64,000 nt of DNA from the NCBI RefSeq assembly GCF_031143425.1, contig NC_090446.1:654865717-654929716 (forward strand). The letters are read 5' to 3'. The stretch is from Pleurodeles waltl (lineage: Eukaryota; Chordata; Amphibia; Caudata; Salamandridae). Made by a program: the position numbers and the translations under genes. How positions within the stretch are numbered: position 1 is the first letter of the stretch; every line of letters begins with the position of its first letter. Shown piece by piece: positions 9,940 to 20,727 of this stretch. The notes under the pieces were generated by a model. It was not told the DNA's origin, searched no databases, and saw only the letters and a list, made by a program, of their open reading frames with translations.

Positions 9940-12897
9940 TCATAGCCCACCTGGGCTGTGGCAGCCGGGGCCCTCCTGGGCACTGACTCCGGCGGTGGCG
10001 GTGGTCTCCTGACCAGTGACGATACTTGGGCCCTCCTGGGCTATGTCTCCGGTGGTGGTCCCCTGACCAGTGACGATACTTGGGCCCTCCTGGGCTATGA
10101 CTCCGGCGGTGGTCTCCTGACCAGTGACGATACTTGGGCCCTCCTGGGCTATGAATCCGGCGGTGGTCCCGTGACCAGTGACGATACTTGGGCCCTCCTG
10201 GGCTATGACTCCGGCGGTGGTCCCCTGACCCGTGACGATACTTGGGCCCTCCTGGGCTATGACTCCGGCGGTGGTCTCCTGACCCGTGACGATACTTGGG
10301 CCCTCCTGGGCTATGACTCCGGCGGTGGTCTCCTGACCAGTGACGATACTTGGGCCCTCCTGGGCTATGACTCCGGCGGTGGTCTGCTGACCAGTGACGA
10401 TACTTGGGCCCTCCTGGGCTATGACTCCGGCAGTGGTCTCCTGACCAGTGACGATGGTGCTGGCGGTTGTGTCTCGACCGCCGGGAATGATGCCGCCCTT
10501 CTCCGCCGTGATACTCACAACAGGCTGGGCAGACTTCCTCTGGCCCTTCCCCACCTTTGGTGGAGTCACAGCTGACTTTCCGATCCCCTTGGAACCCATG
10601 CGAGTTGTTTTCCCACCAGGAGTCTTCACACGGTCCCGTCGTCCACTCTCCAATTTCAGAGCCTTTACAGGGGGTGGGCTGCCAGTGCCTTGGCTCCGGG
10701 TCACACTGCCTGCCCTGGTGGCCGGTGCACTCCACATACCTTGAACAGGCACCACTGGTATTGGAGGCTTTTTGGCTGAGGCGCTACGACGGGACTGATG
10801 AATTGGAGGGGTGGTGTCAAAAAGGTCAACTTTACAGATGGACAGTTTCTGACGAACACTGGGATGGGTAGTTGGAGGGGGTCTGGGAGTGGAGGAAGAG
10901 GAGGTGGTTGTAGGAGGTGTCACTTTAGGTGTTTTGGGTGCAGGTGCAGGTACTGGAGGCTGTCGTGAGGTGGATGGATGTTGGGTGTGTGGTTGCCGGC
11001 ATTTGTGTACTTTGGGAGGGGGCATCACAGACACACTGGGAGAGGACACAGGGGACGTGTAAATGGGAGTGGAGGTGGTGAGTGCAGGTGAGCGGCTTGG
11101 GGTGCTGGGTGTCCTTGTGCGATTCATGGTGCCTGTAGATGTGGTGCATGCAGGTGTGTGGGTAGACGAGACTGGGAGGGAGAAGGGAGAAGAGGAGGAG
11201 GAGGACACAGTGGAAGCAGTGGATGTTGTTGTGTCTGTATGTGGGTGAGGCTTGCGTGAGTGCCTGTGGGTTGTGTGGTGCCTATGTTTGCTTGAGCTAC
11301 TTGTGTGTGCTGACTTGTGTGCATGCTGGTCTGTAGGTGTGCTTGGGATGGGCTGGGGTACAGGGGATTGGGTCTGGGTGGAGGAGGTTGGAGGGGGGAG
11401 GCTAGACACAGGGACAATGGCTGCCATCAGTGCTGAGGCCAGAGATTGCAGGGTTCGCTGAAGGGCAGCCTGACCAGAGTGAATGCCCTCCAGGAATGCA
11501 TTACCGTGTTGCAACTCTCGTTCTACACCCTGGATGGCATTCACAATGGTAGACTGCCCAACAGTGAGTGACCTGAGGAGGTCAATGGCCTCCTCACTGA
11601 GGGCAGCAGGGGTTTCTGGGGCAGGGGCTGAGGTACCTGGGGCGAAGGTGATGCCCACCCTCCTGGGTGAGCGGGCACGGGGCGAATTCTGAGGGGCTGC
11701 TGGGAGGGCGGTGCTCGTAGGGGAGGTGGCGGCTGTACCTGTAGAAGTGGGGCGCACAGATGGTGCCACCACCACAAGGGAGCCCCCATCGGCGGACGAG
11801 TCCGTGTCGCTGGTTGGTGATCCGGTGGCCGACGTGAAGCTCCCCTCGCCCTCCGTCCCCCTGGTGCATTCAGAGTCCGTGGTGTGGCCCTCCATGGCCA
11901 TGTGGGATGCAGCTCCCTCGTGCTCCGGTGCAACTGTACCTCCGCCTGATGATGCTGATGTACAAAAGAACAGGGAGAGCACAAAAAGGGGGGGGGGACA
12001 GAAGAAAGACAGGTTGAGTGCATGGCATACCGCTACCGTTGGTGGACAAGACAGACACAGCAGCCCCCTGCACTACGCCGTGCTCCTGTCCTCTGCATAT
12101 GCAATTTCTGGGATATGGCCTACATGGGAATGGTGGACATCTGCACATATGGATGCCACAGGGGCAACTATACCTCGACTTGGCACGCTACTGAGGTGGG
12201 GTAGAGTGCCACATGGGTTGCATTACAAAGGGGCCTAGTCTTCGTGTTTCTGGCTGGCCTAGGTACACGCACAGGCCTCCTCCCCCACCCAGACCCCTCT
12301 ACTGCGCGCAAAGTCTGCAGAATGAGGTTGTACTCACCCCCTTGTGTCTGATGTGATGCCCTCAAGCTCCCATCCAACTCCGGGTAGGCCACCGCCAGGA
12401 TCCGGAACATCCCTCTTCTGGTGGGCGCTGACCTACATGACATGCACAAGGGAAGAGGAACAGTCATTACCAACTGCACCGTCGATGTGAGTGGCCCCCT
12501 CTCTACTCTGGCCATGTGGCCCATTCATTCACATGCATTAATGTTCTATGAACTCTGCCCCCTTCCCTCTTCCAACCAGCCCTCTCCACCCAGGCCTAGC
12601 CCATACCACGTGCTCCCTGTGTACTAACCTGTTGGTCTGGAGGACCGTAGAGTAGCGTGTACTGGGGGAGGACTCCGTCTACCAGTTTCTCCAACTCCTG
12701 AGCAGTGAAGGCAGGGGCCCTTTCCCCAGACGCAGCAGCAATCGTTGCTTCCAGACTGAGGTCACAGGAGCACTTGCAGTGTAGGTCCACTCAACACACA
12801 TACAGGAAGGGTTTTGTGATTGGTGTAGTCTTGTGTGTAACTGTGGGTACATACCTGGAGGAAAAATGACTGATTCGTCGCTGTTGTCCTGGGACAT
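9940..12897 (-). CDS. Harbinger SANT-A (Myb/SANT-like) protein, four exons
   Basis: Harbinger elements encode a Myb/SANT-like protein that binds the element ends and brings the transposase to DNA in the nucleus. Exons inferred from GT-AG sites on the minus strand: 12897-12855 (MSQDNSDESVIFPP), 12755-12629, 12432-12338 and 11954-9940. Exon 2 holds the start of the SANT domain (FTAQELEKLVDGVLPQY-LLYGPP). Exon 3 starts like the rest of the domain (VSAHQK) but is then joined directly to a downstream part (FRILAVAYPELDG in another frame), so the middle of the DNA-binding domain is deleted and the gene is probably non-functional. The last exon is 671 open codons: a conserved helix (LSEEAIDLLRSLTVGQS), a Thr/Ser/His/Pro-rich tail and nine copies of an 18-residue repeat. 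Its ATG abuts the transposase frame on the other strand. Confidence 0.72.
9960..10460 (-). repeat. 54-bp coding minisatellite, 9 copies
   Basis: GGGCCCTCCTGGG recurs at about 9969, 10029, 10083, 10137, 10191, 10245, 10299, 10353 and 10407. In the SANT-A frame each unit gives an 18-residue repeat (QEGPSIVTGQETTAGVIA and variants). The period is a multiple of three, and changes between units are mostly substitutions, so the frame has been kept. The opposite strand is also open, by composition only. Confidence 0.93.
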
Positions 12898-13530
12898 GTG
12901 AGAAGATGGCGGAATCCTCCGGTGTACCGACCGCTGGTGGACCTGTTGACAATGGAAGAACGACATGTCATCGTCACCTACTGGTTTGACCATGCCACAA
13001 TCCAGGAACTATGTACCCAGTTGGAGCCAGACCTGATGTCACCAATCCGCCATCCGACTGGAATCCCCCCTGACGTGCAGGTGCTGTCAGTGCTCCATTT
13101 CCTTGCAAGTGGGTCATTCCAGACAACAGTGGCCATGGCATCAGGGATGTCCCAGCCTATGTTTTCCAACGTTTTGTCCAGAGTGTTGTCTGCCCTGCTG
13201 AAACACGTAAGGAGATACATCATTTTCCCTGAGGTGGAAGATTTGCCTACAGTTAAAGGTGACTTCTATGCCCTTGGACATATCCCCAACGTCATAGGTG
13301 CCATTGATGGGACCCATGTAGCTCTGGTCCCCCCCCACAGGAGTGAACAGGTGTACAGAAACAGGAAGAGTTATCATTCCATGAATGTTCAGATGGTCTG
13401 TTTGGCAGACCAGTACATCTCCCAGGTAAATGCTATGTTCCCTGGCTCAGTGCATGACGCCTACATCCTGCGGAAAAGCAGCATCCCTGATATGATGGCT
13501 CAACTCCAGAGGCACCGTGTATGGTGTTGT
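12898..13530 (+). pseudogene. Harbinger transposase (HARBI1-like), C-terminally truncated
   Basis: HARBI1-type DDE transposase, the nuclease that excises and inserts the element. Visible: the N-terminal block WRNPPVYRPLVDLL and VTYWFDHATIQELC, an HTH-like region (about residues 60-110), the first catalytic Asp in VIGAIDGTHVA, and the second in FPGSVHDAYILR. After LQRHRVW the exon reaches a putative donor (GTATGG), but exon 2 with the catalytic Glu is missing: the sequence runs straight into the TG-rich subterminal region. The frame is open to 13638, but the tail is not transposase. No ATG precedes the conserved start in frame (a GTG stands there), so the true start is unresolved. About two thirds identical by eye to the copy at 17.9-18.9 kb. 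Confidence 0.85.
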
Positions 13531-13599
13531 GTGCCTCTGTATGGTGGTGTTGTCTTGGCTGTGCTGTCTCTCTGGCCTTCGTCCGTGAATTGTGGTCGT

Positions 13600-14029
13600 A
13601 GGGGTTTGTGGGTTATGTGGGTGTGTGTTTTATATTGAGTTGGGTGTGTGGGAGTGGTGTTTGTATGTGTATCAGGTGTGTGTATTTTGAATTGTCCAAT
13701 GTGGCGGTGTTTTGGAGATGTGTGTGTATTTTGAGCGCAGCGGTGTGTACCGCCAATGGAATACCGCGGTTGAAAGACCGCCGCGTGGATTCGTGGGTCA
13801 TAATAGCATGGGCGTGTTTCTGTTGGCGTGGAGGTGGAGGTGGAGGTTTTGTTTTCGCCACTTTAACTCTGACCTTTGGTGTGGCGGAGTTGTGTGGGTG
13901 TCTGTATTTCGGCGGATTCCGAGATGTGTGTCATAATAGCTGTGGCGGACTACCGCCGCCGCGGCGGTGTATTGGCGGTCTTCTGCACGGCAGTAAGTGC
14001 CTTTTACCGCCAATGTTGTAATGACCCCC
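13600..14029. other. Harbinger subterminal region, right end of copy 1
   Basis: A TG-rich segment, then CCGCC/GGCGG palindromes and the terminal repeat. Its reverse complement aligns with 15379-15720 of copy 2: shared blocks include CACAACTCCGCCACACCAAAG and ATTATGACCCACGAATC. This homology shows the two elements belong to one family. Confidence 0.85.
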
Positions 14030-14364
14030 ATAATGTTCCTAGAGACCCCTAATCAAGCCAACATGTTTTGACCCTCTCTGTGAGCTCAATCACGTCAGGG
14101 GTCTTCATCAGGGCTATCAAAACTCTCTCTCCCTTTCAAGATCTCTCAATTCACTAATACTAACACATTTTGAAGTACTAACAAGAAAAAAAGATAAAAA
14201 AGAGTTCTTTAAATTCACCAATTCCTAATCTGAATGTTCAGAGAACAATTTCCTCATGAAATCCTACTCCTTGTTATACCCAGATCCGCCTATGGCGGAT
14301 AACGGTTTCCCATCACAACCTATATAATTCTTTTTAGTATCTAAGGGACATTTCATTTATTTAA

Positions 14365-15378
14365 ATAGGGAGGATTAGAGAAGTGCTGCCGACTGCTAGA
14401 GCGATAACCAGAGAAGAAATGGCAGCTCTGCAGTGGAAACCTGTAATTCCGTGCAAAAAATGGGGGCCGCTTCCTGCAACCAAAAACAAGGTGTCAGGCA
14501 GCCAGTACAAAAAAAACAAAAAGCAAATAAAAAACACCCAATACTACCACACAGAATTAAGAGACAAATAATTTAGTCAGTTGGCTATTACCTCCTCCCT
14601 GCCAACCCCCAATGGTTACCAACTAAAAAGTATCAAACCAGTAGCTAAAACCTCCGCTGCTCATCTGTGACATGTAACAGTTTGAATAGGGAGGATCAGA
14701 GAAAATCTGTTGACCGCTAGAATGCTAATTGGAAAGAAAACTGGTGACTTGCAGTGGCAACCTGTAATTCGGTTAAAAAAATTGCGGCCACTTTCTACAA
14801 TTAAAAACAAGGCATCAGGCAGCCAGGACAAGAAAGACAACAACAAGAAAAAGCACCCAATATTACTACACAGAATTAAGAGACAAATAACTTAGGACCT
14901 GATTTAGATCTCGGTGGAAGGGTTACTTCATTGCAACGGTAGCAGATATCCCATCAGCCGAAATCTAAATACAATTGTTTTCTGTGGTATATAGGTTTCG
15001 GCAGATGGGCTATCAGTTACTTTTGCAACAGAGTAACCCCTCTGCCGAGATCTAAATCAGGCCCTTAGTCAGTGTGACTTTTGCTGCTTCCCCGTCAACT
15101 GCCACTGGTTAGCGATTAAAAAGTCTCATACCAGTAGCTACAATCTCCGCTTCGTGTCTGCAGCATACAACAGTTTCAATAGGGAGGATCAGAGAAAAGC
15201 TGCCTATTGCAACAGTGCTAAATGGAGAGAAAAGTAGGCGCTCCTTGGTGGCAATCTGTAATTTAGTGCAAAACCTGGCTGAACCAGAAACAAGGAGTCA
15301 GGCAGCCAGTACAAGCAAGATAAAACAACAACGAAAACACCCAATGCTACCACACGAAATTAAGAGACAAATAACTTT
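14365..15378. repeat. 320-bp tandem satellite, 3 copies
   Basis: ATAGGGAGGAT-AGAGAA begins units at 14365, 14686 and 15179. The first spacing is 321 bp; the second is 493 bp, or 320 bp once the inserted MITE and its 3-bp duplication are removed. Units share GGCAGCCAGTACAA and ACAGAATTAAGAGACAAATA. Copy 3 is cut short by the second Harbinger element. Confidence 0.9.
14895..15064. mobile_element. Harbinger-type MITE, 170 bp
   Basis: Terminal repeats GGACCTGATTTAGATCTCGG and its inverse CCGAGATCTAAATCAGGCCC, flanked by TTA at 14892-14894 and 15065-15067. The whole element folds back on itself (GGTTACT...AGTAACC and GATATCCCATC...GATGGGCTATC). The TTA duplication is canonical for PIF/Harbinger. 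It lies in satellite copy 2. Confidence 0.9.
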
Positions 15379-15904
15379 GGCCCTCATTATGACATTGGTG
15401 GTAAATCCCACTTAGCGCCATGCTGACTGCTGCCAACATACCACTGCCGCAGCAGATATCCGTTCACCATATTATGATACACACACACCAATCCGTCACT
15501 AATCAACCACAGACACAACTCCGCCACACCAAAGGTCAGTGATAAACTGTTGGTAGCAAAACCCACACCGTTATGTCAACAGAACAACGCCCACCACATT
15601 ATGACCCACGAATCACCACGACAGACATTCAATGGCGGTAAACCTTTAGCAATACATACCACCACACTCAAACAAAACAACACCACATTGGAAAATTCAA
15701 ACTATACACATCTGACACCCATACATACACCACACCCACAATACCCACAACCATTTACGAAAACAAATCATTGGCACAAGACAGACACCACGACCACAGA
15801 CAAGCCAGAGCTACACACCACCATAACCTATACACTACCCACGCACCTCACAACACACACCCCAACACATCACCCTACACACCAGCACCAAAACAACACC
15901 CCAG

Positions 15905-17549
15905 ATTATCTGAGGACAGGCTAAGGGTCATGGTGGAGGGAGCACAGGTGCAGCAGATATCCATTGCTAGGAAGATGGAGGAGGATCGCGGACAGGGTCA
16001 ACGCTGTGGGACAGCACCCAAAAACAAGGGATGATATCAGGAAGAGGTGGATCGACCTACGGGGGATGGTGCATTCCATTGCAGCAAGATACCAACTCGC
16101 TGTACAGAGGACTGGTGGTGGAACCCCACCTCCTCCCCCAAAACTAACAACATGGGAGGAGCAAGTCTTGGCAATCATGCATCCTGAGGGACTGGCAGGA
16201 GTAGCAGGAGGACTGGACTCTGGTAAGTCAACTCTATACTACTCCTACCCCCCTACCTGAATGCTATCACATACCCCCACCCTCACTCTCATCACTCCAC
16301 CCCACCATCACATCTCACTCATTCCAATGCCACGTCCTGCATGCCATACCAATGCATGGCACCACTCACAGACCTGCTTGGACACCGATCACTAAAGCAT
16401 GCACAAGAGAGAATCACCTAGCCCACCACATACCAACTCACACAAGTGAAAGCTGCCAGGGCGAATACAACCAAAGAGGGCAACCCACTGATGCAGAATC
16501 TGTCACACACAGAAACAATAACACTGCATTACATCCCCACAGGTACCCCAGCCAATGTCAGCAGAGAAGAGGTGCCAGCACTATCGAGTCCCCCCACAGA
16601 AGATGCCCACAGAGATGACAGCGACTCTGGTCGCCTGGATCTGGATGACCAACCTGGCCCATCAGGGACCTCTGGACAGTCGGTAACCTAGCCACAGTCA
16701 CACACCATCACAGAGCCTCCCACCTCAGGAAACACCACCACAGCACCCACCCACCGTACCCATACCTCTGTCCCCAGGACACGTCAATCAGCAGTGTGTC
16801 CACCACTACAGGGACCCCAGGGCACACCTCACCCCCAAGACAATCAGGGGCCTGGGGTCAGTGGCAGTGGGCACACGGTTCAGGGGACAGAGGCACAGGA
16901 CAACGGGGAAACTGGGAGGAGTGCTGTGTGCCAGAGGGAGGAAAGCCGCAGGGAACTGACTCTCCAGGAGGCACTCAACGAGATTCTGGGAGCATACCAA
17001 GATTCCCAGGATACGCTGGGCCAGATTCTGGCCAACGTGCAGGAGAACAGGCAGCTGCAGAAGGGACAGTACCAGGGGATCAGGGAGGACTTGCAGGCCA
17101 TTAACACCACCCTGGTCTTCATTGCAGGGGTGCTGGCAGACATGGCCAAAATTATAAGGGAGTCAGCCTCACAGCAGCTGGCCCCTGCCACTAGCCAGAC
17201 ATCTGAACTGCCTTCCACCTGCGCTGCCGTTAGTGGACAGGAGGCCCCGCCACAGGACCAACAGGCCACCAGCTCCGCTCTCCTTGCAGAAGGTGAACCA
17301 CCCCGCAAACGTTTCCTGCGACCCAGGCAGAAGCCAGAGACTATTGCCAAGACCCTCACCAGGAAATTAGACTCTCTTGATTGCTACCCTTGTGTCCCAC
17401 TCTGTCACCCCGGTCACCTTGAACTGCCATTGCTCCACTTCCTATGTCCCCTTGGACAATGCACTTGTGCTACCAATAGACTGGAACTATACCCTGGACT
17501 TTCCTCCATCATCACCCCAGCCCAATGCACTTCCCCCTCTACTTCTTAG
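15905..17549 (+). pseudogene. Harbinger SANT-B: second Myb/SANT-like protein
   Basis: A spliced plus-strand gene in the transposon. Exon 1 encodes RLRVMVEGAQVQQISIARKM and then, after a frameshift near 15975, WRRIADRVNAVGQHPKTRDD and DIRKRWIDLRG: a Myb/SANT-type helix set with conserved Trp and Arg residues. It ends at a donor TCTG/GTAAGT (16222). Exon 2 starts after TCCCCACAG (16543) in matching phase and runs to 17549, with an in-frame TAG at 16689-16691. The C-terminal half has a coiled coil (LQEALNEILGAYQDSQDT to about FIAGVLADMAK) and an Arg/Lys-rich tail (PPRKRFLRPRQK), a likely nuclear signal. AATAAA follows at about 17556. It shares no obvious sequence with SANT-A outside the domain type. 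Frameshift and stop make this copy inactive. Confidence 0.78.
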
Positions 17550-17851
17550 CACTTAAATAAACTCCCTTTGAAAAAATACAAGTATGGAGTATGTCAAATG
17601 ATTTAATTATGTATTTGTTTAACCAGGTTCAAACATTGCAATTCAAATGTACAGTAATGTTCACATTGGAAAGACCTGTAGTTGGCTGCAGTGATCACAC
17701 CAGGTGCGATAGTGAGGCACCAACATTTGAAAAATGAGTTACCAAAGGGTACAGTGAGTGGGCATAGAAGTGGGAAATAACAGCATGCCAGTGACAAAGA
17801 TAAACAAGAAAATGTTAGTGAAAGATAAAGTAACACTGTCCTACCTGTGTG

Positions 17852-18932
17852 TCATTGGAAGTATTGTCTGATCACTGCAGTTCTGTTGTCCTCATCCTCT
17901 GCCTCCTCATCTTCACTGTCCACAGGGTCCACTGCTGCCACACGGCCATCTCCAGCCTCCTCCTCCTGCAGAAAAGGCACATGGTGTCGCAAGGCAAGGT
18001 TATGCAACATGCAGCATGCCACGATTATTTGGCAGCCCTTCTTGGGTGAGTAGCAAAGGGATCTACCTCGTAGATGGAGGTACCAAAACCTGGCCTTCAG
18101 GAGGCCAAAGGTATGTTCAATGATCCTTCTTGTTCACCCATGTGCCTCATTGTAATGCTCCACTGCCCTTGTCCTGGGATTCCTCACAGGGGTCAGTAGC
18201 CATGATAGTTTGGGGTAACCTGAGTCACCTGCAAATATTGTGGGACAACATTAAGCCACACACTATGCCATGTGGCATACTCCAACATCCACTGGGTGGG
18301 AACCAGGGCTCACCTATTAGCCACACACTGTGCCTCTGTAGTTGGCCCATGACATTTGAGATGCTGCTATTCCTAAGGATAAAGGTATCATGCACAGACC
18401 CAGGATACTTTGCATTGACTTAAGAGATGTACTGGTCCACCACGCACACCATCTGGACATTCATTGAGTGAAAACCTTTTCGATTTCTGAAAACCTGTTC
18501 ATTTTGCCGGGGGGGAACAAATGCAATATGTGTGCCATCAATTGCCCCAATGATGTTGAGGATATGTCCCATTACATAGAAGTCATCCTTCACTGTGGCC
18601 AAATCCTCCACCTGGGCGAAAACAATGTAGCTGCACTCCAGCACTCTTGTCAGCACTAATGAGAACATTGGCTGTGACATTCTTCCTGCCAAGCCCACTG
18701 TCACTTGGAAAGAACCAGTTGTCAAGAAATGGAGCACAGATAAGACTTGCACTAGAGGGGGGATCCTAGTGGGGTGACAGATATCAGATATCAGGTCAGG
18801 CTCCAGTTGGGCACACAGCTCTGTGATTGTGGCCCTGTCAAGTCTGTAGGTGAGGATAATGTGCCTGTCCTCCATTGTTACCAAGTCTACCAGGGGTCCG
18901 TACATGGGTGAGTGTCTCCATTTCCTATTCAT
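17852..18932 (-). pseudogene. Harbinger transposase (HARBI1-like), two exons, two stops
   Basis: Exon 1 runs 18932-18314 (starts MNRKWRHSPMYGPLVDL) and exon 2 runs 18228-17852. The 85-bp intron is bounded by GTGAGC and TTTGCAG, splitting WLIG/DSGYP. Catalytic residues are all visible: Asp in IIGAIDGTHIA, Asp in YPGSVHDTFILR, Glu in RRIIEHTFGLL, followed by the usual HNLALRHHVP and an acidic C-terminus (DSEDEEAEDED). Two stops interrupt it: TAA at 18420-18422 where copy 1 has Gln, and TGA at 18134-18136, probably from CGA. There is a 6-codon in-frame deletion near VLECSYIVF. It converges on SANT-B, whose end lies 300 bp away. Confidence 0.88.
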
Positions 18933-19089
18933 CAGCAGCGGTAGCAATCTATGGGGCGAAAGAGTGAGGAGCCGGTCACAAACTGTACATTGTAGCCACA
19001 ACAGTACAATGCGTGATGTTAATTTGAAATGTATAAGTGGCATCTGTCCTGTAGGTACAATTGTGAAGTGTGACGCAGTTATAATCCAG

Positions 19090-20720
19090 GGCCTGGGAAA
19101 ATAGTTATAAGGGGATTCCCTGGACGAATAAGCGTAGCTCGAACAGGGAAATAACCAATGTAGTAAAAACTACTATAAGAGCTACTCAAATAAACATGAA
19201 GATACCATCAACTTCAAGAAAACAACACTATAGTTATAAATAATAATTCCTATATATGACAGACCGATTATAAACTCATGATATCAGGCTGCTGTACTCA
19301 AGTAATTAGTCACAGATAAAATGATCCTATTACATGATTTTATATGAATTTGTTATTATTATTATTCAATGATAATACAATCATAAGAAAATATACATTA
19401 TTTCATGAAAAACAGACAAAGTACCTAAATCAAACATACCACATGCACACTAAACTAAACGAATGAAAAGAGGTGTCTTATCTACAAGTGAAACATGACA
19501 TCAGTGAAGCTAATCCTAATAACATAATAAAGCTAAAACAATTCTAGATAATAAAGATATATAAATGTAATTTGTTCTAATACATTAATATTGGTAATCT
19601 AATACACAAAAAGAAAGACAATGCTGACGTGGTTCTATCGAAGTGGTACAGTGGGGACCAAGGGCCTACGCGCGTTTCGGTGTTTTATGATATTGTGAGC
19701 CACCTTCCTCAGGGCCGTTCCCAGTGGTACTTGTTTGGAGCAGACACAGGGCTCCATGCAAAAAAAGTGTTACCTTCATTTTTTCTCTGTTATGAGGGAC
19801 AGTTACATTAAACATGCTTCATTTGAAATTGGGTCATGTGTAATTCTCCGTCATAAATGCGAGTAGGATATGTATGCCCTATTACTGGTGACATTGCATA
19901 CTAAGCATTTATGATACAGTTGATGTTTCAGACTTTTCATTAGTAAGTTGGTACAATGACCAAATAATAATTACCATCTAGTCCAAAAGGGCTAGGGATA
20001 TGAGTGCAGTGGCATAATTACTGAAGTGGATTAGTAAAGTATGAAGACATATGTATCTACTCATCCGGTTGAAGCCATTTGGCAATCCACAACAAAAATA
20101 TTTGAGTAAATATTGTCAACAGAATAGGTATGTACATGGCGTTTAATACATTGCTAAGCTATTTCAGTACAAATTCCATTCCACATGATATGTGATACAA
20201 TTGAAATACACTTTAGGTTCTTGAAAGAAGTGTTACCATTGTGAAATGGTCAGACAAAGGAAACAGGCTTTCAGTTCACAGAGATTTTGGTACAACATTT
20301 CTGTATTTGCGTACACCCATTGATACCTATGTAACGTTTGGTGAATGTACACAATGCAGAGTATTTGAGCTAGTAAACACAATGTACAGATGTATTTCTG
20401 CTTACTGTGAGTTTTAGGGACATAAATTCAGTATTCTAAACAACAAAGCCCTAGAAATTAGAAGTATGAAACAGTTCATGCAGAGAACTAAAAGTGGATA
20501 ATAGACAAAGACATCCATGATATAGGAACTAGCAGGGGGATTTTCAAGACTGTGAGCAAGTGGTTTGTGGAATTCTACCCTACATGCATGAGCTACTGAT
20601 GATAAAGAAGCCAGGTTTGGTAGCCTTGAAGCTGGTTAAATATGTAGACTTGGCAAATGTTTTGTGAGCAAAGTTCATGTTTAGTTCTATTTACACAGAT
20701 ACACTCAAACTGTTGTATCT
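19090..20720. other. AT-rich insertion inside Harbinger copy 2
   Basis: This separates the transposase from the SANT-A exon, which in copy 1 are adjacent; exons 1-3 of SANT-A are not found here. A block near 19668-19730 (CGCGTTTCGG ... CTTCCTCAGGG) resembles a motif I recall as recurrent in amphibian and fish repeats, and a diverged version sits near 14070-14110. No coding signal. Confidence 0.45.
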
Positions 20721-20727
20721 GTGTTTT

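Larger units (their letters stand above)
8151..14029. mobile_element. Harbinger DNA transposon, copy 1 (internally deleted)
   Basis: The left end GGGGGTCATTACAAC (8151) and right end GTTGTAATGACCCCC (to 14029) are perfect 15-bp inverted repeats, flanked by ATA at 8148-8150 and 14030-14032. Three-base duplications are typical of PIF/Harbinger. Inside are GC-rich termini full of CCGCC/GGCGG palindromes, three minisatellites, a minus-strand SANT-A gene and a plus-strand transposase. The transposase is joined after its second catalytic Asp to the subterminal region. That region, reversed, matches the left end of copy 2 (15379 onward). Comparison with copy 2 shows that transposase exon 2 and the whole SANT-B gene are deleted here. 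Confidence 0.9.

Noticed and set aside
9958..10575. 205-codon plus-strand Gly-rich open frame
   Set aside because: Antisense of the 54-bp array, which is in frame with the SANT-A last exon on the other strand.
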